Shown here: one piece after another, positions 45,596 through 53,710 of the stretch
How positions within the stretch are numbered: position 1 is the stretch's first letter
Layout of the letters: the number at the start of each line of letters is the position of its first letter
From: Streptomyces sp. NBC_01689
Lineage (GTDB): Bacteria > Actinomycetota > Actinomycetes > Streptomycetales > Streptomycetaceae
Direction: 5' to 3'
NCBI RefSeq assembly: GCF_036250675.1
Contig: NZ_CP109592.1
Location: forward strand, 6,014,001-6,078,000
Length of the DNA stretch: 64,000 nucleotides
Notes under the pieces: generated by a model
What the model was told of the DNA's origin: nothing
Databases searched by the model: none
The model's input: only the letters and a program-made list of their open reading frames with translations
Made by a program: the position numbers and the translations under genes

Positions 45596-45913
45596 ATGGG
45601 CCGTGTGACGGCTCCCGCACCCCTAGAGACCGAAAAGACCGAGTCGGCGGAGGAGGTCTTCGCCGTGCCCGAGCCGGACGTTCCCTGGGTCACGATCGTG
45701 CACAACGACCCGGTCAACCTCATGAGCTACGTGACCTATGTCTTCCAGACGTACTTCGGGTACACCAAGGACAAGGCCACCAAGCTGATGCTCGACGTCC
45801 ACCACAAGGGCCGGGCCGTCGTCTCCAGCGGGACGCGCGAGGAGATGGAGCGCGACGTGCAGGCGATGCACGGCTACGGTCTGTGGGCCACCCTCCAGCA
45901 GGACCGGAAGTAA
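45596..45913 (+). CDS. clpS: ClpS adaptor of the Clp protease
   Basis: ClpS binds N-degron substrates and hands them to ClpC/ClpP or ClpA/ClpP. The 105-residue protein has a flexible N-terminus and the core [26 protein letters not shown], in which the DPVN motif lines the N-degron pocket, then [14 protein letters not shown] and the end [11 protein letters not shown]. The start could be ATG 45596 or GTG 45605. It is followed by a DUF2017 gene, which in actinomycetes is nearly always clpS-linked. It is divergent from pncB. Confidence 0.92.
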   Translation: MGRVTAPAPLETEKTESAEEVFAVPEPDVPWVTIVHNDPVNLMSYVTYVFQTYFGYTKDKATKLMLDVHHKGRAVVSSGTREEMERDVQAMHGYGLWATLQQDRK

Positions 45914-45979
45914 CCGGACCGACCGGACCACCGAACAGCCCGAACCCGCGAGCAGGACCGGAAGTAGCGAACTCACTCC

Positions 45980-46585
45980 ATGCCAGGACACTTCGAACCG
46001 CTCCCCGGCGGCGGCGCGGCCGTCGCGCTCGACGAGGTCGAGATCTCCATCATCCGCTCCCTCGCCGTACAGCTCCTGGAGCTCATCGGTCCCGGCCCCG
46101 CGGAGGACGCCCCCGACGACCCGCTCGCGGAGCTGTTCGCGGAAGGGCCCAGTGAGCCGCCCTCCGACCCGGTGCTCAAGCGCCTCTTCCCGGACGCCTA
46201 CGGCGGACCCGACGTCGAGGCATCCTCGCCGGAGCAGGCCGAGGAGCAGCGGGCGTACTCCTCCGAGTTCCGCCGCTTCACCGAGAACGACCTGCGTGCG
46301 GGCAAGCGTGAGAACGCCCTCGTGGTGATCCGCTGCCTCGACGCGCTCACCACGGCCGGCGACGGCGGCGCGGTCCTCAAGCTCTCCGTCCCGGAGTCCG
46401 AGTCCTGGCTGCGCGCGCTCAACGACCTGCGGCTGGCCATCGGCGCCCGGCTGGATGTCGTCGACGAGGAGGACACCGATCTCCTCTACCGCCTGCCCGA
46501 CGAGGACCCGCGCAAGCCGATGGTGATGGCCTATCTCTGGCTGGGCGGTCTCCAGGAGACGCTCGTCGAGACCCTCATGTCCTGA
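45980..46585 (+). CDS. DUF2017 protein, ClpS neighbour
   Basis: The 201-residue cytoplasmic protein is the DUF2017 partner found beside clpS in actinomycetes; its function is not settled. Visible features are the start MPGHFEPLPGGGAAVALDEVE, SIIRSLAVQLLELIG, an acidic linker (PAEDAPDDPLAELF), and a conserved helical C-terminus (MVMAYLWLGGLQETLVETLM). It begins 66 bp after the clpS stop, so they are probably co-transcribed. A link to proteolysis is inferred from neighbourhood only. Confidence 0.82.
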   Translation: MPGHFEPLPGGGAAVALDEVEISIIRSLAVQLLELIGPGPAEDAPDDPLAELFAEGPSEPPSDPVLKRLFPDAYGGPDVEASSPEQAEEQRAYSSEFRRFTENDLRAGKRENALVVIRCLDALTTAGDGGAVLKLSVPESESWLRALNDLRLAIGARLDVVDEEDTDLLYRLPDEDPRKPMVMAYLWLGGLQETLVETLMS

Positions 46586-46908
46586 TCCCTCCGCATTTCG
46601 GCGTCCGCTCAGAGGACGCTCAAATCCGGATAACGATCGCGTCACCGTTGCGGCCTGCTATGCAGTGCTCTGTTCTCTTTGTCCGCTTCTCCCTGTGGTG
46701 TGCACAACACGCGCCGCCCGCCCCGCTCGTTGCGGTCGTGATAAATCTTCACGACCGCCCGACAGGACACCACCCACGTCCGGTCGGGTGCGCCACCGAG
46801 CCGGCGGATCGCCGGCCAGGCACACGCTCCATCAATCCGGGGGGATCGGAACCCGATCCGAAGCCAGGGGGACTGGCTCGGAACGGAATGGAGAAAGGCG
46901 CACCACAC
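46586..46908 (+). other. Gap upstream of the amino-acid permease
   Basis: No gene is supported in these 323 bases. A GAAAGG sequence 12 bases before the ATG gives a ribosome-binding site. I see no riboswitch I can name. Confidence 0.35.
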
Positions 46909-48366
46909 ATGACCTCACCGCAGGTCGACAGGACCGACGAGCCGCACGCGAGCCGGACCGCAGCCGGCGACGCCCCCGGAGAGGGGTACGAGCGCGGGCT
47001 CGGCAGCCGGCAGGTCCAGATGATCGCGATCGGCGGCGCCATCGGTGTCGGACTCTTCCTGGGTGCCGGGGCGAACATCGCCAAGGCCGGCCCCAGCCTC
47101 ATCCTCATGTACGCCCTGGCCGGCGTGATCATCTTCTTCATCATGCGGGCGCTCGGCGAGCTTCTCCTCTACCGCCCGGTCTCGGGGTCCTTCGCGGAGT
47201 ACTCCCGCGAGTTCCTCGGCCCGTTCTTCGGCTACTTCACCGGCTGGACGTACTGGCTGATGTGGGTGGTCACCGGCATGGCCGAGCTGACCGCCGCCGC
47301 GATCTACGTCCACTACTGGTTCCCGGCCGTCCCCCAATGGGTGACCGCACTGGTGTTCCTGGTCGTCCTCTTCGTGGCGAACCTGATCTCGGTGAAGCTC
47401 TTCGGCGAGATCGAGTTCTGGTTCTCGATGGTCAAGGTCACCGCGCTGATCGGCATGATCGTGATCGGCCTCGGCGTGCTCACCTTCGGCTTCAGCTCCG
47501 CCGGCGACACCGCCTCCGTCGCCAACCTCTGGCAGTTCGACGGCTTCTTCCCCAAGGGCATCGGCTCCTCCCTGATGACCCTGCAGGGCGTCATGTTCGC
47601 CTACCTCGCCGTCGAGCTCGTCGGCGTCACCGCGGGCGAGTCCGAGAACCCCGAGAAGACGCTCCCCAAGGCCATCAACACCCTCCCGTGGCGGATCGCC
47701 CTCTTCTACGTCGGCGCGCTCACGGTCATCCTCTGCGTCGTGAAGTGGACGGAGTTCGCCCCCGGGGTGAGCCCCTTCGTGGAAGCCTTCGCGAAGATCG
47801 GCATCCCGGCCGGCGCGGGTATCGTCAACTTCGTCGTGCTCACCGCCGCCCTCTCCTCCTGCAACTCCGGCATGTACTCCACGGGCCGCATGCTGCGCAC
47901 CCTCGCCGACAACGGCGAGGCGCCCAGGGTCTTCAACCGGCTCTCCTCGACCAAGACCCCGGCCTTCGGCATCACGGTCTCCGTGCTCTTCATGGGCATC
48001 GGCGTGGTCCTGAACTACATCGTCCCGGAGAAGGCCTTCGGCTACGTCACCTCGGTGGCCACCGCGGCCGGCATCTGGACCTGGCTGATGATCCTGGTCA
48101 GCCACATCCTCTACCGCCGCGCGGTCGACGCCGGACGCCTGCCGGCCTCGTCCTTCCCGGCCCCGGGCGGCGCGAAGTGCAGCTGGGTCGCGGTCGCGTT
48201 CCTGCTCTTCGTCACGGGCCTGATCGCCTACGACGCGGACTCCCGCATCTGCCTCTACGTGATGGCCGTCTGGGCCGCCGCGCTGGCCGTGGGCTGGGCC
48301 GTCCTCAAGACGCGCAACCCCGAGGTCACCGAGCGCCGCGAGCCCACCCTCGAGAAGACCGGCTGA
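46909..48366 (+). CDS. Amino acid permease (APC superfamily)
   Basis: The 485-residue protein has about 12 membrane helices and the APC signature IGGAIGVGLFLGAGANIAKAGPS in helix 1. ESENPEKTLPKAINTLPWR and SSCNSGMYSTGRMLRTLA match the CycA/AroP/GabP group, which imports D-alanine/glycine/serine, aromatic residues or GABA. Which of these it takes is not certain. ATG 46909 follows GAAAGG; an in-frame ATG at 46888 would add 7 residues. It is followed by a strong 15-bp-stem hairpin. There is no nearby degradative enzyme to indicate a substrate. Confidence 0.85.
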   Translation: MTSPQVDRTDEPHASRTAAGDAPGEGYERGLGSRQVQMIAIGGAIGVGLFLGAGANIAKAGPSLILMYALAGVIIFFIMRALGELLLYRPVSGSFAEYSREFLGPFFGYFTGWTYWLMWVVTGMAELTAAAIYVHYWFPAVPQWVTALVFLVVLFVANLISVKLFGEIEFWFSMVKVTALIGMIVIGLGVLTFGFSSAGDTASVANLWQFDGFFPKGIGSSLMTLQGVMFAYLAVELVGVTAGESENPEKTLPKAINTLPWRIALFYVGALTVILCVVKWTEFAPGVSPFVEAFAKIGIPAGAGIVNFVVLTAALSSCNSGMYSTGRMLRTLADNGEAPRVFNRLSSTKTPAFGITVSVLFMGIGVVLNYIVPEKAFGYVTSVATAAGIWTWLMILVSHILYRRAVDAGRLPASSFPAPGGAKCSWVAVAFLLFVTGLIAYDADSRICLYVMAVWAAALAVGWAVLKTRNPEVTERREPTLEKTG

Positions 48367-48417
48367 CCCCCGAGGACGTCCGGCCCCCACGGGCCGCCGC
48401 TCGGACGTCCGGCATAC

Positions 48418-48454
48418 GGGCCGCTCCGTACCAGCCTTCGGTACGGGGCGGCCC
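48418..48454. terminator. Terminator of the amino-acid permease gene
   Basis: A 15-bp stem (48418-48432 with 48440-48454, one G-T pair) encloses the loop AGCCTTC, 52 bp after the stop and 20 bp before the mec start. Confidence 0.72.
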
Positions 48455-48473
48455 TCTGCTTATCCTGGCCGAC

Positions 48474-48896
48474 ATGCTGACCATCACTCAGTCCCTCGTC
48501 GACCAGATCGTCGCGCACGCGCGCCAGGACCACCCCGACGAGGCGTGCGGCGTCGTCGCGGGCCCGGCCGGCACGGGCCGCCCCGAGCGCTTCCTCCCCA
48601 TGCTCAACGCCGCCCGTTCGCCCACCTTCTACGAGTTCGACTCGGGCGACCTGCTGAAGCTCTACCGCGAGATGGACGACCGCGACGAGGAGCCGGTGAT
48701 CATCTACCACTCCCACACCGCGACCGAGGCGTACCCCTCCCGCACCGACATCTCCTACGCCAACGAGCCCGGCGCGCACTACGTCCTGGTCTCGACCGCG
48801 GACACCGACGACGCGGGTCCCTTCCAGTTCCGCTCCTACCGGATCCTGGAGGGCGAGGTGACGGAGGAGGAGGTCAAGGTCGTAGAGGCCTACTGA
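48474..48896 (+). CDS. mec: JAMM-family metalloprotease Mec
   Basis: This 140-residue zinc protease of the JAB1/MPN family acts in sulfur-carrier-dependent cysteine synthesis by cutting the CysO-cysteine adduct to release cysteine. The JAMM motif is complete: E23, H79, H81 and D92 (HSHTATEAYPSRTD). It lies upstream of the cysteine leader, cysO and cysM in the same order as the M. tuberculosis mec-cysO-cysM set. CysO here ends in two residues beyond the GG, so Mec may also trim them. The stop is 79 bp before the leader peptide. Confidence 0.88.
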   Translation: MLTITQSLVDQIVAHARQDHPDEACGVVAGPAGTGRPERFLPMLNAARSPTFYEFDSGDLLKLYREMDDRDEEPVIIYHSHTATEAYPSRTDISYANEPGAHYVLVSTADTDDAGPFQFRSYRILEGEVTEEEVKVVEAY

Positions 48897-48975
48897 TCTC
48901 ACTCTTCGGCCCGAAAATGTCCGGATCGCGAGATCACACTCGGGGATACCGGGCGGGAATCGATACGATGAGCCC

Positions 48976-49077
48976 ATGGTTTCCCAGGACGTGAGCGAGA
49001 AGACGCCGGGCATGCTGCTCGTGGCGCGGCTGCACGTCGATCTGTGCAGGCTGCAGAGCGCCATCTGTATGCGCTGA
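48976..49077 (+). CDS. Cysteine-containing leader peptide ahead of cysO
   Basis: This 33-codon ORF encodes a peptide whose second half is MLLVARLHVDLCRLQSAICMR with two Cys codons (TGC and TGT). The RLHVDLCR...C form closely resembles leader peptides annotated before actinomycete sulfur genes. It could act as a sensor: ribosome stalling at the Cys codons when charged tRNA-Cys is scarce would alter downstream RNA folding. ATG 48976 gives the longest frame, and an internal ATG 13 codons in would make a 21-residue peptide. Two mutually exclusive hairpins follow. Its translation is inferred, not shown. Confidence 0.75.
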   Translation: MVSQDVSEKTPGMLLVARLHVDLCRLQSAICMR

Positions 49078-49107
49078 TCCTGCCGCCGCCGTACGGCCGT
49101 GAGTCAT

Positions 49108-49145
49108 CGGGGCCACCGCCCCGAGCGAAGCCGAGGGCTTCGGGG
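49108..49145 (+). promoter_or_regulatory. Alternative hairpins between the Cys leader and cysO (attenuator candidate)
   Basis: Hairpin A pairs 49108-49113 with 49118-49123 (CGGGGC/GCCCCG). Hairpin B pairs 49119-49124 with 49140-49145 (CCCCGA/TCGGGG), and a third, CGAAGCC/GGCTTCG, pairs 49126-49132 with 49136-49142. A and B share bases 49119-49123 and cannot form together. Confidence 0.55.
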
Positions 49146-49226
49146 ATCCGCAACCGGCGTACCCCATGCTTTTCCGCGCTGCCGCGCGCCCACCGACCGA
49201 CTTCCTTCCGACAGGAGCCCGAACCC

Positions 49227-49505
49227 ATGGCCATCGAGGTCCGCATCCCCACCATCCTCCGTACCTACACCGGCGGCGAGAAGGCCGTCGAGGGCGGCGG
49301 GGAGACCCTCGCCGAGCTCTTCGCCGACCTCGAGACCCGGCACGCGGGCATCCAGGCCCGCATCGTCGACGACGGCCAGCTGCGCCGCTTCGTCAACGTC
49401 TACCTCAACGACGAGGACGTCCGCTTCCTCGACGGCATCAACACGAAGCTCGCCGACGGCGACAACGTGACGATCCTGCCGGCCGTGGCCGGCGGCATGG
49501 CCTGA
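49227..49505 (+). CDS. cysO: Sulfur carrier protein CysO (MoaD/ThiS fold)
   Basis: CysO carries sulfur as a C-terminal thiocarboxylate and donates it to O-phosphoserine-derived aminoacrylate on CysM. The 92-residue protein has the ubiquitin-like fold: IPTILRTYTGGEKAVEGGG, RRFVNVYLNDEDVRFLDGIN, and the end TILPAVAGGMA. M. tuberculosis CysO ends in GG; here two more residues (Met-Ala) follow, so a protease must expose the diglycine. The ATG follows GACAGGAGCCCGAACCC. It is 17 bp before cysM and clearly co-transcribed. It must be adenylated by a MoeB/ThiF-type protein, which is not in this window. Confidence 0.9.
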   Translation: MAIEVRIPTILRTYTGGEKAVEGGGETLAELFADLETRHAGIQARIVDDGQLRRFVNVYLNDEDVRFLDGINTKLADGDNVTILPAVAGGMA

Positions 49506-49516
49506 TCGGCCGCTGA

Positions 49517-50473
<957 letters not shown>

Positions 50474-50525
50474 GGGTAGGGGTGCACCCGGCCCTTTTCC
50501 GGCCCCCTCCGGCCTTGAGGGCCTT

Positions 50526-50598
50526 GTCCTCAAGCGCCGGACGGGCTGATGGTGCGAGCCCGCGCCGGAGATCTCCAGCCCGTCCGGCGTTTGAGGAC
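50526..50598. repeat. Streptomyces palindromic repeat element (REP/MITE-like)
   Basis: A 23-bp arm (50526-50548) pairs at 22 of 23 positions with 50576-50598 (cores CCGGACGGGCTG and CAGCCCGTCCGG) around a 27-base loop. The sequence resembles a dispersed element I recall from intergenic regions in Streptomyces genomes. It probably ends cysM transcription. The following bases (GGGGGCGCAGCCCCTTGG) are also part of that recalled unit. Confidence 0.75.
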
Positions 50599-50684
50599 GA
50601 GCCCTTCGGGCGACGCGGGGGTCCAGGGGGCGCAGCCCCTTGGCGGGGTCTGGGGCGGAGACCCGGGGGCAGGGGCGAGGACCG

Positions 50685-51149
50685 TCAGCCGGCGAGGTGG
50701 CGGACCTGGTCCCACAGGACCGGGTCGACCACGCCGACTCGCCGCCGGAACTCCCCGACAGCGACCTCGCGCAACTCGTCCGTCTCCAGGAAACTCGGCC
50801 GCCCGTGCGCGTCCCCGACCGCCCCCGGCGGCAACGGGATCACCCCGGCCCGCTCGTCGTGGTACTTGCTGGTGATCTTCGCGACGGTCGCCTGTTCCCC
50901 CCGCACCATCAGGACCAGACAGGGCCGGTCCTTCCCCCCGTCCATGTCCTCGTAGGGGACGTTCGCCCACCAGATCTCCGCCGGCCGGGGCCGCGTCCCA
51001 CGGCCCCCGACGAGTCGCCGACCGGGCCGGCCGGGCGGCCGCGTACGGGCGGCGGGCCGGCGCCCGCGGCGCCCCCAGCCGTCCACCAGCGTCGCGACGA
51101 GCGCGAGCAGCACCACGGCCGCCAACGCGAGCCACCAGGACGTGTCCAT
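50685..51149 (-). CDS. PemK/MazF-family toxin domain with N-terminal membrane anchor
   Basis: The 154-residue protein starts with one membrane helix (WWLALAAVVLLALVATLVDGW) and a basic, Arg/Pro-rich linker, and then carries a PemK/MazF-type domain: AEIWWANVPYEDMDGGKDRPCLVLMV, TVAKITSKYH and the end VLWDQVRHL. PemK/MazF proteins are endoribonucleases of type II toxin-antitoxin systems, but they are normally soluble and preceded by an antitoxin gene. Neither feature is found here. ATG 51149 precedes the membrane helix. It may be a domesticated RNase-fold protein; function is not known. Confidence 0.75.
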   Translation of the reverse strand: MDTSWWLALAAVVLLALVATLVDGWGRRGRRPAARTRPPGRPGRRLVGGRGTRPRPAEIWWANVPYEDMDGGKDRPCLVLMVRGEQATVAKITSKYHDERAGVIPLPPGAVGDAHGRPSFLETDELREVAVGEFRRRVGVVDPVLWDQVRHLAG

Positions 51150-51408
51150 ACCAAAGAAGGTACCGGCGCGCACCCCGCCGCGCCCCCCGCCCGCGCGACG
51201 CGCCCGTCCCACCTTCGTCCGAGCGTCCATCCGAACCGGTGACAGCACAGGTGAGTTCGCCCACAACGGCCCCTGGTGGAGGAGCGACCCGCCCTTTCGC
51301 GCCTTACGCTCGACGGACCGCACGACCCCCGTACCCGTATCTGCTCCGAGTAGTTGCCTACCGCACTTACTCTCTGCACTTCCTGTCAGCGCGGAGGTTC
51401 CAGCTCTT

Positions 51409-52161
51409 ATGAAGCTCACCGTCGTCGGCTGCTCGGGGTCGTTCCCGTCCGCGGAATCGGCCTGCTCGAGCTACCTCGTAGAGGCCGACGGCTTCCGGCT
51501 GCTTCTCGACATGGGCAACGGTGCCCTTGGCGAGCTGCAGCGCCACTGCGGTCTCTACGACCTCGACGCGATCTTCCTCAGTCATCTGCACGCCGACCAC
51601 TGCATCGACATGTGCGCGTACTTCGTCGCGCGCTACTACCGCCACGAGGGTGGCCGCTGCGACCCGATCCCCGTCTACGGACCCGAGGGCACGGAGCAGC
51701 GTCTGACCACCGCGTACGCGGACACCCCCACGGCCTCCTCGATGAGCGAGGTCTTCGACTTCCACACGGTCAAACCGGGCTCGTTCGAGATCGGCCCGTT
51801 CACCGTGCACACGGAACGGGTCCGCCACCCCGTCGAGGCGTACGCCATCCGTGTCGAGCACGGCGGGCGGTCGCTGACGTACTCCGGGGACACGGGTGTC
51901 ACCGAGGCGCTGGACGAACTCGCCCGGGACACCGACCTGTTCCTCTGCGAGGCCGCGTTCACGCACGGCAAGGAGAACATCCCCGACCTGCATCTCAACG
52001 GCCGGGAGGCGGGTGAGACGGCCCACCGCGCCGGTGCCCGCCGGCTCCTGCTCACCCACATCCCGCCGTGGACGGACCCCCGGATCAACCTGGCCGACGC
52101 CCGTACGGCGTACGCGGGCCGGGCGGATCTGGCGGTGCCCGGCACGTCGTACGAGATCTGA
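51409..52161 (+). CDS. MBL-fold metallohydrolase (RNase Z/PqsE-like)
   Basis: This 250-residue metallo-beta-lactamase-fold hydrolase has the metal motif SHLHADHCIDM (HxHxDH form), then ERVRHPVEAYAIRVEHGGRSLTYSGDTG (His and Asp ligands) and LLLTHIPPW. The overall pattern is like RNase Z and related single-domain enzymes that process nucleic acids or cyclic nucleotides, but the exact reaction is not told. ATG 51409 follows GCGGAGG; the longer upstream frame is divergent promoter DNA. It converges with nagE2 and shares a terminator with it. Confidence 0.87.
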   Translation: MKLTVVGCSGSFPSAESACSSYLVEADGFRLLLDMGNGALGELQRHCGLYDLDAIFLSHLHADHCIDMCAYFVARYYRHEGGRCDPIPVYGPEGTEQRLTTAYADTPTASSMSEVFDFHTVKPGSFEIGPFTVHTERVRHPVEAYAIRVEHGGRSLTYSGDTGVTEALDELARDTDLFLCEAAFTHGKENIPDLHLNGREAGETAHRAGARRLLLTHIPPWTDPRINLADARTAYAGRADLAVPGTSYEI

Positions 52162-52176
52162 CCGCTCCCGCGCACG

Positions 52177-52214
52177 CGAAGGCCCCCGGAACCAGTCGGT
52201 TCCGGGGGCCTTCG
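52177..52214. terminator. Bidirectional terminator between the MBL gene and nagE2
   Basis: A perfect 17-bp stem (52177-52193 with 52198-52214) with an AGTC loop lies 16 bp after the MBL stop and 19 bp after the nagE2 stop on the other strand. Confidence 0.85.
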
Positions 52215-52232
52215 GCCGTACGGCCGGACGGC

Positions 52233-53483
52233 TCACGCCTTGGTGAGGTCCTCGACCTCCTCCTCGGGCTCGCGGCCCGGGGTGGCGAGGTCGAACTTGA
52301 GGATCGCGAAGCGGAAGACCACGTAGTAGATGACCGCGAAGACCAGGCCGATCGGGATGATCAGCCATGGCTTGGTGGCCAGGTTCCAGTTGAGGAAGTA
52401 GTCGATGGCGCCCGCGGAGAAGCTGAAGCCGTGGTGGACGCCCAGGGCCCAGGTGACGGCCATCGAGAGGGCGGTCAGCACCGCGTGGATCACGTACAGG
52501 ACCGGCGCGATGAACATGAACGCGAACTCGATGGGCTCGGTGATACCCGTGACGAAGGAGGTCAGCGCGAGGGAGAGCATCATGCCGCCGACGGCCTTGC
52601 GGCGCTCGGGGCGGGCGCAGTGCGTGATGGCCAGGGCGGCGGCCGGCAGGGCGAACATCATGATGGGGAAGAAGCCCGTCATGAACTGGCCCGCGGTCGG
52701 GTCGCCGTGGAAGAAGCGCGGCAGGTCGCCGTGCCACACGGCACCGGCGGAGTCCTTGTAGGTACCGATCTCCTGCCAGGCCACGGTGTTGACGAACTGG
52801 TGCATGCCCACCGGCAGCAGCGCGCGGTTGATGGCACCGAAGATGCCCGCGCCGACGGCGCCGAGTCCGGTCATCCACTCACCGAAGTTGGTGATGACGT
52901 CGCCGATGGGCTCCCAGACCAGGCCGAAGAAGACACCGACGGCGGTGCCGATGAAGGCCATCAGGATCGGGACGAGCCGGCGGCCGTTGAAGAAGCCGAG
53001 CCAGTCGGGCAGCTTGGTGCGGTGGAAGCGCTGCCAGGTGACGGCGGCTATCAGGCCCATGATGATGCCGCCGAGGACCTTCGGGTCGTTGTACGTCGCG
53101 GCGACGTCCACACCCTTGGTGACCTTGGCGTCGGTGATGGGGAACGCGGTGAGCACGTTCTTGTAGACCAGGAAGCCGACCAGCGCCGCCAGCGCGGTGG
53201 AGCCGTCGGACTTCTTGGCGAAGCCGATGGCGATGCCGACGCAGAACAGCAGCGGCAGGTTGCTGAAGACCGCGTCACCGGCGGTGGCGAAGACCGACGC
53301 CACCTTGTCCCAGCCCAGGCCGTCCTTGCCGAACACGTCCGGCTGGCCGAGGCGGAGCAGGATGCCCGCCGCGGGCAGCACGGCGATCGGCAGCTGTAGG
53401 CTGCGACCGACCTTCTGCAGGCCCTGGAACAGGCCGGATCCCCGCTTCTTCGCGGGAGCCGCCGATGCGGTGGCGGTGCTCAT
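52233..53483 (-). CDS. nagE2: N-acetylglucosamine PTS permease, EIIC domain
   Basis: This 416-residue membrane EIIC subunit imports and helps phosphorylate GlcNAc. It has about ten membrane helices and the IIC family motif GITEPIEFAFMF. It begins LQKVGRSLQLPIAVLPAAGILLRLGQP and ends in a soluble tail TPGREPEEEVEDLTKA that is shared with nagE1. Two adjacent dre sites forming a 12-bp perfect inverted repeat lie 65-97 bp upstream, so it should be repressed by DasR. ATG 53483 is chosen because homology starts there. EIIB is supplied in trans by NagF and EIIA (Crr) from elsewhere. Confidence 0.92.
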   Translation of the reverse strand: MSTATASAAPAKKRGSGLFQGLQKVGRSLQLPIAVLPAAGILLRLGQPDVFGKDGLGWDKVASVFATAGDAVFSNLPLLFCVGIAIGFAKKSDGSTALAALVGFLVYKNVLTAFPITDAKVTKGVDVAATYNDPKVLGGIIMGLIAAVTWQRFHRTKLPDWLGFFNGRRLVPILMAFIGTAVGVFFGLVWEPIGDVITNFGEWMTGLGAVGAGIFGAINRALLPVGMHQFVNTVAWQEIGTYKDSAGAVWHGDLPRFFHGDPTAGQFMTGFFPIMMFALPAAALAITHCARPERRKAVGGMMLSLALTSFVTGITEPIEFAFMFIAPVLYVIHAVLTALSMAVTWALGVHHGFSFSAGAIDYFLNWNLATKPWLIIPIGLVFAVIYYVVFRFAILKFDLATPGREPEEEVEDLTKA

Positions 53484-53547
53484 AGTTCCTCCATGTGCCG
53501 GCGCTGCCGGGGGACGGGAAGGTGAAAAAAGGGGGCGGCAGCGGCCG

Positions 53548-53580
53548 CGTGGTCTACACCACTCAGTGGTGTAGACCTGT
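53548..53580. promoter_or_regulatory. Double dre (DasR-binding) site upstream of nagE2
   Basis: CGTGGTCTACACCACT (53548-53563) and AGTGGTGTAGACCTGT (53565-53580) each fit the dre form, and together they make a perfect 12-bp inverted repeat (GTCTACACCACT / AGTGGTGTAGAC). Confidence 0.88.
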
Positions 53581-53660
53581 TGTAGCACGGTGAAGGCTGG
53601 ATAAGGAACCCACGGATTTTGTGGCCTCGGCCATACCGGAAATACCCCCCGCATTCATGC

Positions 53661-53698
53661 CGAAGGGCCCACGGACCTGCAGGTCCGTGGGCCCTTCG
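53661..53698. terminator. Perfect 38-base palindromic terminator after nagE1
   Basis: The arms 53661-53679 and 53680-53698 are exact 19-bp inverted copies centred on CCTGCAGG, 13 bp beyond the nagE1 stop, insulating it from nagE2. Confidence 0.85.
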
Positions 53699-53710
53699 GG
53701 CAGAGGGGAG

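Noticed and set aside
50530..51264. Longer minus-strand frames overlapping the PemK-like gene
   Set aside because: They include the dispersed palindromic repeat or run upstream of the membrane helix without conserved content. ATG 51149 is better placed.
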